The position numbers and the translations under genes were made by a program. A model generated the notes under the pieces. That model saw only the letters and a program-made list of their open reading frames with translations, searched no databases and had not been told where the DNA came from. From Antedon bifida (lineage: Eukaryota > Echinodermata > Crinoidea > Comatulida > Antedonidae), in NCBI GenBank assembly GCA_963402885.1, contig OY727097.1, positions 18,786,001 through 18,850,000 on the forward strand: 64,000 nt of DNA, written 5' to 3'. Positions 26,501 through 40,300 of this stretch are shown one piece after another. The stretch's first letter is position 1. Every line of letters begins with the position of its first letter.

Positions 26501-29500
26501 TCACACAAATGTATGGTGTCTTTTGACGTTGATAGTTTGATGGTAATTATAATATGAGGTTAAACAAAAGCAATTTATGCAAATTAATTTTACTTGCTAC
26601 GGAAAAAAACAATTTCATATTCAATGGTGATATTTATGACCAAGTAGACAGAGCGTGTCAATGGGATTCCCCCTTGAACCACAGAACGCCACCCAATCGT
26701 CTACCCACAAAGACATGGGTTAATATGGACCAGTACAGTATACCACATACTCTTCTGAAAGAAGATACCTTTTAGCAAGTAGTGTTCTATGATCATCTGG
26801 ACTATCATGAACAATCGCATGCAAAAAACTAAAACTTAATTAGTTTACATAAATTCACAGATAAAATTAATACCTCTACTCCATCATTTCTGAAAACTTC
26901 ATATGTATGTTTCATAATGTTTAAAATGCTCTCATGCATAGTTTGCAGTCTTTTCTGGATGTTGAGACGATGTCGCCTTTGTTCATCATCAAACTCCATG
27001 CCTTCATAAATGCGCTTATTATCGATGCGAACTAGCAACATCTCACTAATCATTTGACAATTGCGTGAAATGGTTAAATTAGCCATCTTGTAATCATCCA
27101 CAATTGCCTGAACCTAAATAAAACATACAATAACAATTTTATAACAAAATGTGACATGATTAAACCTTACTTTTGTTGGAAATTCTTTTGTATTTTTTTT
27201 ATATATTAAGATTACTTAGCTTTGCAATGGGTGTTTAATTAAAATTATTAGAAAGTTATTACATTTTATAAATTTACACAAGTAGTTTACGAGAAACCAT
27301 TGTTTGAAATTATTTTTAAGCGCACAAACCAAGGCAATATACACACTGAAAAATCACTCTGTAGCAACGTGGTACGTCACAGTGACGTCACTATCCTACC
27401 TATGTTAGTCACTTAATTAATTAAGTTATAAAGTTTACTTTAACTGGTTTCGGAAGTTATTACGATATTGACAGAATCAAGCAGGCCTAGCTTTGGTGTT
27501 AGTTGGGCCTAAATCGCATATATGGCTTGTGTTTTTGGTGAATCATATCATCCGTCAGCTAGAAAACTAGCCAAGGAAAGTTAAGGGCATTGTAGCTAAT
27601 TAAACTACAGTATTATTATTATTGATATAAAGTTTTCGGTACACCACATATGTATATTACTGAAAAGAACTGCCGAGTTTCTAGACATTTCAATCAATAT
27701 ACTTTGATCGTCCTCAGGAGTTAGAATGCAGAATGTTCAGGAAACTAGGAATATAAGACTGGTGTGAAAGCTCAAATAATAGCAATGTTCACAGTGATTG
27801 ATATAGCATTGTTTCTCATAAACAATGGTGAATGGAAACTAGCTATAGAAAGAGCATTGTTTGGAAGCTGGGTGTAGACTGTTTGAAAGCTGGGTGTAGA
27901 CTGCCCAAACAAATACCATATGTCTAGACAGGGCTGTGAAATGTAAACTGGCCAAAGACTATGGCATGGTTTACTGTCGATTCTTGTTGAATAAAGATAG
28001 CAAAATATCAAATAACAAATCCAATATCGTAAAGAACGGTATTGTGTTTCTAGATTTTAATAGATTCTCTGGTGTGTTTGGAATGCCAAAAAAAACGAAT
28101 AGCAATCAGTTCAGTAGTATATTGATCGAAAGGTCCAGAAAGTCAACAGTTCTTTTCAGAACCATACATACGTGGTGTACTGTAAACTGTATTTATATCT
28201 GTGATTCGTGTATTGAGAGTTTAAATGCATTTTTTACAATATATATTTATTAAATATATTTTTTTTGTAATATTACATGCAATTTCAATGTGCAATAAAG
28301 TTAATGTCTATGATTTCTTATAACATTACCTTTTGTGAATGTTGTCGGCTTTCACCAATGTAGAAGTCTGTAATACCTTTAGTTGCCCAAGTAAGTTTTG
28401 TTAGGCCTGGATGAATCTTTTTATCAAGATGACGTATCACCTCTTTGAACAAGCTACGTTCTTCGATAGACAATGCGGCTACGATTCTGACACAAAAAAG
28501 TGTTATAATAAATGTTCATTTCTTAAATGTACTGAACATGTTTTAAAAACTGTTCCTTTTGAAAGAAATCTTAAATTAATACTAAATGTACATTGAGACA
28601 ACGGTTGAAAGTTGCCATATCTCTCTCTATCATTAGCGTTTTTCGAGATGGCAACACTGTAATTTGCAAAATTCATATGACTTGTATAATTTGCTTACTT
28701 TCGAGGTGTGTGACAAAGGCGTGATTTTATCAATTACTAAACGGTCCTATGCTGGCTAAAGAAAAACTGTATCCAAGTCATTTGAGGCAAAAATAAAGTC
28801 TGCACAGACATTTTAGTTGCATTATATATGCAAATGTTGAGAAATGGGATTGAGGGTCAAATGTCATACTTCCGTCTTATCGGTTTTCAAAATATGGGAA
28901 CCTGTAATTTCACCCCCTTATTTGCATATTTCATGTAACTTGTACTACTAATTTACAGGTGTGATTTTGAGATTTACTTAACAATCCTATGTTGACTATT
29001 AGAAACCTGTATCTGTGCCATTTGAGGGCAGAACAAAGTCTCTACTGACATTTTAATTTCATTGTATGCAAGCATTGAGAAATGGGGTCGAGGGTCAAAT
29101 GTTGCAATTCCGGTCTTTTTTTTCGTAAAATGTTTCATTAGAGCAAATATAAATATATACATTCTGAATAAATCAGTGAAAAAATCAACTCTCTCCGACT
29201 AGTAGTTTTTGAGATATTATAACCTTGTAATTTCACCCTAATTTGCATATTTAAAGATGTATTGTCCCTTGAAACACAAAAAATGAAGGTCAAAACATTC
29301 TAAATTTAAATTGGCCATATCAAAGTAATATTAAAGTTATTCACTTTAAGTTGAAAATTCTAGCCAAAAGCAACAAGATTAAGTAATTAACAGGTAAATT
29401 AGTTTGATTACATTTCGTCTGGAAAATCGTCGCGAGCGAAAGTAAACAAAGATTTCAAACCACAAGTATGCTAATTATGATTGTTTACAACTCGTCATGG

Positions 29501-32500
29501 TTGAGAAGGCATTTTCACACAGATCGCGAGGAAGTTTTATGATTATGCATACAGAGTAGCCAAACAAGCGCGTTTCATTATGGGATATGTTTTGATCGAA
29601 AAGTTATTTTTTTAACAAAAAAAACGTTAGTATCCCTATTTTAAGTCTAAAAAGGGCCAATCTGGGAAAAAATTAGAAACAAGTGTTTCTCAACTGATTT
29701 GAGTTATATGGGGTCTATATATCCACCAAAAAAAAGTTCCAGCTCATCAGGCCTGGGGAAAGCCGCCATATTGGATTTTTAAAATGGCCGCCATAAAATA
29801 CATATTTTTGCTCATATATCAGCTTCCACATCATGTATGGATATGATTTTGGTGGCAAAGTATATGTTTTGAGGGTCAATAAATCCAAATACAGCATTTT
29901 GAAGTTTACTGAATGTCAGCCATGTTGTTTTTCAAAATGGCCGCCATAAAATACAGATTTGTACTCATCTCAACTTCTACATCGTGTATGAACGTGATTT
30001 TAGTGACAAAGTGTAGTTGTGAGTGTCAAGAAATCGAAAAACAGCATTTTCGTAATTCACTCAATGGCCGCCATTTTGTTTTTCAAAATGGCCACCATAA
30101 AAATACAGATTTTTGCTCTTATCTCAGCTTCCACATAATGTATGGAAGTGATTTTGGTGGCAATGTATATATTTTGAGGGTCAAGGATTTCAATTACAGC
30201 ATTTTTTTTAAAGTTCACTTAATGGCCACCATTTTGTTTTTCAAAATGGCCGCCATAAAATACAGGTTTTGCTAATTTCGTAGCTCATATACATAATGAA
30301 GACATGATTTTGATAACTAAGTCTATGTTTTGATTGTTACAGAATAAAAAATCAGCATTCTAAAATACAGAGTCGGAAAGTGATCAGATTTCTTATTCCA
30401 TTTAGGACCAAACTTCATAGTTGAAGGCTACTGCTCCACTGGCTTTAGATGTTGCTTTTTTTTGCATACAGTTTGTTAAATACAGTAATAGTTTTAAAAT
30501 TCCCAATCAAACTGGCACAACATATAATAATAACAACATTTATGTAGGCTACAATCCCCTTTGTCTAGTCTCCGAGATCTATCGCTATCACAATCTTCAT
30601 TATTACTATATGTCAACGTCGTCAGTTAATCACAAGATCGAGTTCCATACTGATTACGACCAAAGAGGTATACAATAAGATACCAGAGAGTGTACTGTAA
30701 CTATCATTCGCGAGAAGAAACTAATAAACAAGATATTCTAAAGAAGTTACATAGACATGTAAAGATATTTTCCAAATATAAAGAGAAGCATGGCCATCTT
30801 GCAGTTAAAAGTACAACTTATGGATAAAGCAAGTAATATCTTATGAGTACAGGGTAATACATTGGGAGATCAACACTAGTCACCCTAAATGGTCTGCATT
30901 TATGTTTAAATCTAGCTGCTTATCTGCCATCCTAATAACCTTCGATCAACCAATGTGACGTAAAGTAATGCAAATAGTTAGAGAAAGAAAACTGCCATTT
31001 GTCGTCAAACTCGAAAGATTCTTAAGAGCTTTCTGGGAAAGTCAAAAAGATATCAAGAACATTTAAGCTGTGGCTGTATCATTAGATGGTATAACTTTTT
31101 AGACATGATTGTGCAATTGGGAGCTCCAGGTTCATATATAGCATCTACAGTATGCTTTCATATTTGCAGCAGCTGGTCATGGCCAAAATGCCAAAAGTGG
31201 AAGGCTAAATATCTGGAAATGCTGAAAGACAAATTTCAAGATACATAAGGTTTTCTCTATTGTGCTCATGTCTGAAAACTGATTCTTAACCATTATAACA
31301 CGTTGCATGATATCCATTCTTTTGGAACATCTTTTGTATTGTATTGTATGTATATGGAAATTTGTCGTTCAGGCATATTGGCCATCATGGTCAATTGTCC
31401 TATACTGTGTCTATATCTGGATACAAAATGGTACATCCTCATCTCCTGTCATCATTATATGCATCCTCTAAGAGCTTTAGAATATACAGCTCTCTTTAAA
31501 GTGATGCACAACTTCAAAACCTCAACCCATCAGTATGTCCAATATAACCAAGAAAGCTCCTGAAAAGATAAACTCCTCCATGTCTGATTATTATGACTGG
31601 TAGATGAGCAGCTAGGTATACGTTTTCAGAGTGGCTGTACCATTGTATAAACTGTTGACATGTTAATTGGATAAAAAAGAATGATCGGCATAAACTATCG
31701 TCGATTTGTCCAGTTATCGCATTATAGCTACATGCATAAAGTTGGCCATGTTTCTCTTTAGGATTTGGAAAATATCTTAAAATGTCGTCTAACAAACTTT
31801 TTTAGAATATTTTATTTTTAGGTTCTTCACGCGAATGATATAGTTACAGTACATCGCTGATATCTTCTTGTGTACAGTATCTCCTGGGGTCATAATCATT
31901 GTGGTTCCCATATATTATCACCAACATATTGACTTATTCTCGTCATCACTTTCCAACTGTATTTCAAAAGCTGAATTTTGTTTTTATTCTGTAACCTTCA
32001 AAACATAGGCATAGCAAAATCATAATCATAGTAGCTCATAAATTAGCAAAAACCTGTAGCTTATGGTGGCCATTTTTACAATCAAAATGGTTGTCATTGA
32101 GTGAACTTCAAAAAGCTGTATTTAGATTTCTTGACCCTCTCAAAACATAAACATTGCCAACAAAATCATTTCCATGCACGATGTAGAAACTGAGGTACGA
32201 GGACAAATCTGTAAATTTCATTAGGTGAACTTTAAAATACTATATTTGAATTCCTTGACCTTTAAAACATATACTTTTCTACCAAAATTACGTTCATATG
32301 ATATAGAAGCTGATATATGAGGAAAAATCTGTAAATTTTATAGCAGCCATTTTGATTTTCAAAATAGCGGCCATTGGGTGAAATTCAAATTAATGCTGTA
32401 TTTGGATTCCTTGACCGCCAAAACCTCCATTTTCCCACCAAAATCATGTCTATACATGATGTAGAAGCTGAGATAAGCACAAATCTGTATTTTAAGGCGG

Positions 32501-35500
32501 CCATTTTGAAAAACAAGATGGCGGTCATTGAGTGAACTTCAAAATGCTGTATTTAGATTCATTGACCCTCAAAACATACACTTTGCCACCAAAATCATTT
32601 CCATGCATGATGTAGAAGAGGAGATATGAGCAAAAACCTGTATTTTATGGCGGCCATTTTGAAAATCCAAAATGGCGGCTTTCCCCAGGCCAAATGAGCT
32701 GGAACTTTTTTTTGGTGGATATATAGACCCCATATGACACAAATCAGTTGAGAAACACTTGTTTCTAATTTTTTCCCAGAGAAAGTGTAAAATGGGGATA
32801 CTACGTCTGTATTTCAGTTAAATGATTTTTTTTTCGACAAATTTTTGGTGAAAGTTAATAACTATTATGATACTTCAAAATGACCCACCTTTTTTCGAAA
32901 TCTGTTATTTTTTATTTTTTTGGAATTAGTCAAAGGGACAATACATCTTTAAGCTAATTTGTATATCATCGAGATAATTTTGATCTCCTTATATGTGACC
33001 ATTTAAAAAAGAAAAATCTCTGTTGTAATAATTGTTTCACTCAAAATGCTAGATTGTCTAGTCTAATAAATAATTATAAGATATCGAATCCTGACAAGAT
33101 GGTACTGTATCTACAGTATATATAAATTATGGTTAATTCTGACATAGGCGAGCACAATGGAAAGACTTTGGGAGAAATCTCTGCCTTGGATCTATCTCAG
33201 ATGTACCGCGAAATGTAAATTTGATGTCATTAGTTTTCACTATTACGATATTGTTCCATATTTCTATCTTGAAAGATATTATAAAGAGTTTTAAAACAAA
33301 AGTTCTGATTACATCGGTAGATTTTCAACATTTTCAATTGTACCCGGTCAGAGTAATTTCCAGGTTCACGATGAGTTCACAGATTCATCTTGCCACAACT
33401 ATCTGGTTTCAACGAAGTTGGCCGTTCAGTTATTTTGTTTATTTTCAGGATCGGACCTGCGCGTGTGAAGGTACAGTAGTTAAAAAATAAAAATTATACT
33501 GCAAATTAATAAAGATCAAATTAAATATACGCCATAAAGCATCGGAATATATTGTGGAGAATAGTATTATAAAATTACATAGGGAGATCTGATGATAAGA
33601 CATTTTGTTTAAAATCGAGTAAAATCCTGATAGCTGAGTTTTATTGAGTAAGCTGGCAGGAATAACTGTAGGCTATCTGTGTCCCGTTAGGACCGGGATG
33701 TCTGCCCATGTTGCAAGCCGTCTAAAATGTCTTCCTTCTTGGGCCGAAACGGCCCACTCTGTCACGGAAGTTATTTTCAAAAGATGTTTAAATTAAATAA
33801 GGTATTAATTATTAGGATGGTATTTATACACACAATATTGTATTATATTTATAATAACACAATTATACTATTTGTAGTAGAATTCATCGCACTGTTAACT
33901 ACAATTTACCAAGCATTTGTTATTCTTTTTTACCACTTTTCAATCTATTAGAGGATTTTATTTGATTATAAATGTTACCATATTATTAAAATTAAAAAAT
34001 TGAACATATCCCTCGAATAAGCACCTCCCTCGAATAAGCACCTCCCTCAAATGAACTCCGCCTCCCCACCTCCGCCTTTAAGGGCCCTACCAAACAATAA
34101 ACACTATACTTGCTATTAATCATCTAAGACACTGTGAAACAGAGTAGGTTTAGTTTTACGAATGTCAAGCATTTTCAATAATGGTAACCGACAGAAAACA
34201 TACAAGGAGAATGTCATTCTAACACCTTTTTACCTGAGTCATTATCATTTCGAGAACCATCGTCTACACTTCCTAGTCGCTCGCTCCCCCTCTAGTGTAT
34301 TTAATTGTTTTAGTGAATTTCATTACAGTTTTCCACAACAAATGATTGTTTACTTTCAAATAATCATTTTGTGTTTTTACTTACCGATTGTAGTCCCTGA
34401 CAACAAGTAACACAAACTCACGAAGACTTCTGAGTTCTTCTCTCTTTAAATACACTTCAGAAACATAATGAGGAATCTCAAACATTAAACGTTCCCAATA
34501 ATGAATCTCGTTAAACATCTTTAGCAGTGTTCTACAAAGTAATACATTTTACTCATGTTATATGTTAAAATAAGGTTATATAATAATGTTATAATAAAGT
34601 TATTTTGCTGTTTAAAAGAGCAGCGATACTTTCCCTTCAATTTTATTTTATTCAATTTTCAGGCACAAATAACAACATATAATACATGACAACGGTGCAG
34701 CACTCTGGGGATTGCCTTGAGTGCTATGCACTATCGAATTGGCTGTTCATACTGCACTTCAAACATATACATATTTATATTATATATAGATAAAATGGTT
34801 CATGTGTACACAAAATTAAAGCTGCCTGATGTAAGATTGGAGAGCTGTCACAAATGTCACCATTTAAATTTTATTCTGAAAAAAAAAATCAGTGAATTAG
34901 AACTATCAATATTTACCGGTCAAAGTTGATGTCCATCATACCATGGCGTTCCATACTACGACACATCAATGGTACTTCCAGCAGTTTCATGCAGTCTTTA
35001 TCTACTGTTGCTGTCCACTCATTAAATGTTTTTCGAATAAACTCATCCAAGGCAATGCTTAGTTGTGTATACTGTATCTTGGTTTCAGCACCAGTACCAA
35101 TGTGTGGTAGGAAATAAGCTTTATCAAGAACCTAACATAAAACAAATACATATGTCGTAATTGTTGTATTTAAGGGGTTCTAGGACACCTACCCCCTAGA
35201 CAGTTACTCTCCGGATGTTTACCACCCGGACAACTACTCCCTTAGGACAACTACCCTCCGGACAACTACTCCACGGACAACTACTCCACGGACAACTACT
35301 CCACGGACAACTACTCCACGGACAACTACCCCCTTAAGACAACTACCCCCTTAAGACAACTACCCCCTTAGGATAACAACCCCCCGGATAACAACCCCCC
35401 GGACAACTACCCCCTTAGGATAACAACCCCCGGATAACAACCCCCCGGACAACTACCCCCCGGACAACTACCCCCCGGACAACTACCCCCCGGACAACTA

Positions 35501-37306
35501 CCCCCCGGACAACTACCCCCCGGACAACTACCCCCCGGACAACTACCCCCCGGACAACTACCCCCCGGACAACTACCCCCCGGACAACTACCCCCCGGAC
35601 AACTACCCCCCGGACAACTACCCCCCGGACAACTACCCCCCGGACAACTACCCCCCGGACAACTACCCCCCGGACAACTACCCCCCGGACAACTACTCCC
35701 CGGACAACTATCCCCCGGACAACTACCCCCTTAGGACAACTACCCCCCTTAGGATAACTACCCCCGGGTAACTACCCCCCCCCCCCCCCCGGGTCAACTA
35801 CCCCCTTCCTTAGGACAACTACCCCCAGGACAACTACTCCCCCCCCCCCCCAATCCAAAAGTAGACAAATATATAGGACCGGTTTCTGTAAAAATGAAAT
35901 CATCTGTTTTTAACGGGTGTTTCGAAACTAGAGACCCGAGACCAGAGACCTGACACGAGACCCAATACGAAAAGGGAGACCTATATTTGGGTCTCCCAAC
36001 TATATTAGTTGTCCGCGGGGTAATTACCCTGGGGGGGGGGGGGTAATTGTCCGGGGGTAATTGTTCCTAGGGGGTAATTGTCCGGGGGGTAGTTGTCCAG
36101 AGGGTAGTTGTCCAGAGGGTAGTTGTCCTAAGGGGGTTGTTGTCCTAAGGGGGTAGTTGTCCGGGGGGTATTTGTCCTAAAGGGGTAGTTGTCCTAAGGG
36201 GGTAGTTGTCCAGGTGGTGGTTGTCCGGGGGGTAGTTTCCGGGGGGGTAAATGTCCAGGGGGTGAATATCCGGATACGATTTAAGGAGTACTATTCAATC
36301 GTAGTCATTTATTTGTATTTCCTGTACCATATTGTGCATTTTGTTAATACAGTACTATTATGTGGTATGTATGAATAGTCTTCTTTCTTTTATTTCTAAA
36401 TTTCTAATTTTGTGTTTCAGATCGATATATTGTATAAAGCAAAATAAATATTCAAACAATTCATTATGGGTGGTATTTTTTTAAGAGGTGCAACTGGAGC
36501 TGCTTGTTTACCACCATCCCAAACCTGAATGGTTGGCAGTTTTTTGGTATGGTCAATGATTCATGGTAGCTGTTGACACCAACTTTGCCAGCAACGTAGA
36601 TGCTTTCTTTCAATTTTCCTCATCCCAACCTTTCTTTAACCCACATAGCTCCTGCAAGATTATCTTGGCTGAAATGATAAATGAATGAGGATTGCTTTTC
36701 TTGTTGGCATCACATTGAAAATGATGAATTTAATTCTTGCACATTCCATTGACTTCCAAGAGCTCTTCTGCAGGCAAATTCTCTTTAAAGTCCAAGTCGA
36801 CAACATCTATAGCAGTCACTACTTGGTATGGCTAACAAGACATCTTTACTACAGTTGACTTCAAAGGTGTGCAAACTTATGAAACAAAAAACAGCAACTG
36901 AGCTGAGTAAACGATAACCAGCTACAAAGGAACAAAAGGCCCACACACTGTGCATGCTGCCATGTAAATGATATGTAAATTAGATAAAGTTGGCACTTCC
37001 TGAATATAATTAAGTTATCTCTTTCTATGTAGGCCTAGAGATACATTGATGACTTCTGCATGAGCTAGTACGTCTATAATTTCTTTATACAAACCACGCT
37101 CTGCTTCGCTAAGCAGCGGGTATAGATCTACGTAAGCTTGGCACACAGTAATTTCTTGATCTATGACCTCCTGTATAGTGTCCTCACTAGGATTTGATTC
37201 CTCTTTAACTAAAGCGAAAACCCAGTGTAATTTCTTTCTTTCTTTATCAAATGCTTTCTTCTTTATTACCTCCGCCAAGGAGGTTATTTTTTCACCCCTG
37301 TATGTT

Positions 37307-37337
<31 letters not shown>

Positions 37338-40300
37338 CTGCCACAGTTTTTATCTGATTCTCACCAAATTTGGCAACAATGATCTATGCCCCAAAAGCTC
37401 GGACGAGTTTGAATTTGAGGGGAAAAGGTCATAGGTCAAGGTCACAACTAACAAAAAACTATTTTACTGCCTAGACACCACAGTTTTTATCCGATTCTCA
37501 TCAAACTTAGCCACAATGATCAATGACACATCATATAATTGTGGTTAAATTTTGAAGGGTCAGGGTCAAAGATCAAGGTCCACAAAAAACAAAACAAAAA
37601 GAAATAAAAAAATAATAAAAAAAAAAAAACCTCAGTGGGACTTAAACCAGCGATCTCAACTGTGAGAGGCTGGATACATAACCATTACACCACACTGTCA
37701 TCCACAACTTTGTAGTGTGCAGTTAACATATTTACACTTAGAACTAATAAAAAAAAATGTAAAAAAAAATATTCAGGGGGCATTTTATGTAGGGGAATTT
37801 TACAGTAGGCGGACGTTTGTACTCTCGGAGTACCCTCTAGTTTTGTATATAATACTCCAAGCCTTTCTCTGTAAATTTTCTCTCTCTCTTTGCCATTGTT
37901 TCGTTGTTTACTATAGTTGACTTCAACTAGGTCACTGCTCATACCTCGTACGTATATTAATGGATGCAGTACAAGTAAATCCACAATATAGTTGTATTCA
38001 CGTTTCACTTTAATACTCATACTATCATGCTATACTGCAGTTTACACTGTGCTGGTAAACAACGATACAATGCTAAAAAAAAACACAGCAACTGAGCTGA
38101 GTAAACGATAACCAGCTACCTTCTAAAACAAAGGAACAAAAGAAAATCAAACACTGTAACATTTACTGTAGCTATATCGAGCCCACCATGTCGACATAAT
38201 AACATCAAGGATTAAGGTAACTACACTTTTCAAAACTTTGACTTACAGTCATCCATAGAAAAGTTCCTAAGTACAGTGGTCAGAACTTCTTTGTGATGAA
38301 ATTCTTGTTGTCCTGGGGGCTGTTGCAAAGTTAGTACATGAAGGGGAGGATTTCGCACCAAACTGTCAGCCTATAAGTCACTGGTTCCTTTGTCAAGTTC
38401 TCATTCGGTCACCACCAGAAGCGGGCACCTGAACTTGATAGAACAAAGCAGTGATATCTCCTATACATGATATTGGATTGGTGCAAAATCTCATAAGAAT
38501 GCCCACTAGATTGTTAAGAATATTTGGGCCTGTAATAAGCTAAATAAACTAGTATGTCAGAATCCTACAAAGTAGCCGACAAAGGCATGGTTAGTTAAGA
38601 AGTTCTACTAAGTTTAAACACAGCAGCAACTGTGTCATGCCTACAATGGTTATAGGCTGTATTGACTGCTAAGGTTACACTGTACTGCTTGCACAACAAC
38701 AAGAAGCAATGCCAATAACTGAATGATTAACTACTGAAATACACCGGAGGATAAGTATACCCTATAGTAGCATAAAGCAATAATAGCAATAAGCACTCAA
38801 AATTATGCACATGTGTATTTAACTAATTTAAAAGCATTAATTATCATAAGAGTGCCTTAGCTAATGTACATAGATGATGCCCAGCTACAGCTAAAATATT
38901 TTCTAGGAAATGTAATCAAAATATCATTTAATTCACCTCCATTGACCGATCAATACGTCGACGCAAACACCTTGCCCAGTATGCCTGACCACCATATTTC
39001 GGCATGTTTGAGTTAAGCTGGGGATTCTTGCGAGTAAGTTCCTTCTTAACACTATTGAGTTCATCATTAAACATAGAATATACTTCAACGGTTTTTTTAT
39101 CAATTGTACGTCGAATAGCCTGTTAAAAAAAATGTTAAAAAGTAACTTAAAAAAAACATAAGGACTGCAAAATAAAAAGTTAGAAACTGACAGTTTGGGG
39201 GGTCATTTCCTGATATCACGTTTGTGACGACCAGCACGTGTGACCGCTTGTGAATTACATACATATTCAAGCCAAACTTATACTGTATGTAATTTCAATA
39301 AAAAAAATTTCATAAATTGTTTTCTATAGTCCAAGTTGTGATATAATCAATAAAAAGTAGTAATTGCTCTAGTAGTTCTATCAACTTTTGTATGCACTTT
39401 GAGGTCCAGAGAATTTGACTTCAGAAATTGGTTTAGGATGGTCAAACAATCATTTTTGGTTTGGTTACACATTTTGAAAATGTGATGAAAGGTCATGGTG
39501 AAAGGTTATAAGACCAAACACCAATATGTCCTTAAATCTCGACAACCACTGGTCGCAGCAAGATAATTTTGGTCTCAAATCGATGAGAAGGTATACATTC
39601 AATCATATTCAGTCTAATGAGACATTTTAGTAAAAAATGATTGGAAATGCCATTTCTGACCTTTGACCCACAACCCAGGCCATGTATGCATCTACTGGTC
39701 GTAGACACTTGAATGGTCTTAAATTGTTCGCAATATACATTTTTGCATTGTGACAGAACAACATAACTGCACAGAGACGTATAGACGTAATGTTATGCAA
39801 TATTAGGAAGTCAAACGTAATAGAGTTATATGCTGGACATATTGTATAATAGTCATGAAACTATGTTTTTAAGTTTCTACGACCAGTACTTACAGAGATA
39901 TGAAGATGCCCTGGTATGTGGGTATGGCATTTCTGATCATTTTCTACTAAATTCCCTATTAGACTGAATATGAATGCCTCCCCAAGTTGCAAAAGGTCCA
40001 TATTTTATTATAGTCTTTTGGTTTATGTAAAATATTTATATTCAAAGAAATCATAATCATTGATTTACCAACCAGTAGCACAATAAAAATAGTGAAAATA
40101 TCAAGAACCGTCAATATACTAGAATGCCATTAAAGAATAACTTATTAGGTTATGTGCATTATCATATTGTCAGAATCTTTATTTATTTAATCTCACTCCC
40201 TATTTTCATACATGAGGAACCTGACTATAATTAGTAAACAGGGTTTATTAGGTGTTAAAAATCAGTACCAAAAGTATGTACTGTACCAACTTACACAATT

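Larger units (their letters stand above)
29251..32952. mobile_element. Outer TTAA MITE interrupted by a 3.2-kb element
   Basis: Left TTAAAGATGTATTGTCCCTT, right AAGGGACAATACATCTTTAA: exact inverse 20-mers. Same termini as the MITEs at 5432-6023 and 7781-8133. About 377 bp of MITE lies left of the inserted element and 149 bp right, so the original MITE was about 525 bp. Confidence 0.85.

Noticed and set aside
27640-27730. Penelope-like element end (GATCGTCCTCAGGAG)
   Set aside because: Resembles such ends only loosely; no reverse transcriptase or second terminal repeat was found.
37015-37260. Coding-like block as an extra DNAH2 exon
   Set aside because: Exons 11 and 12 join directly in phase 0 and match the family without insertion; the block has its own stop codon.
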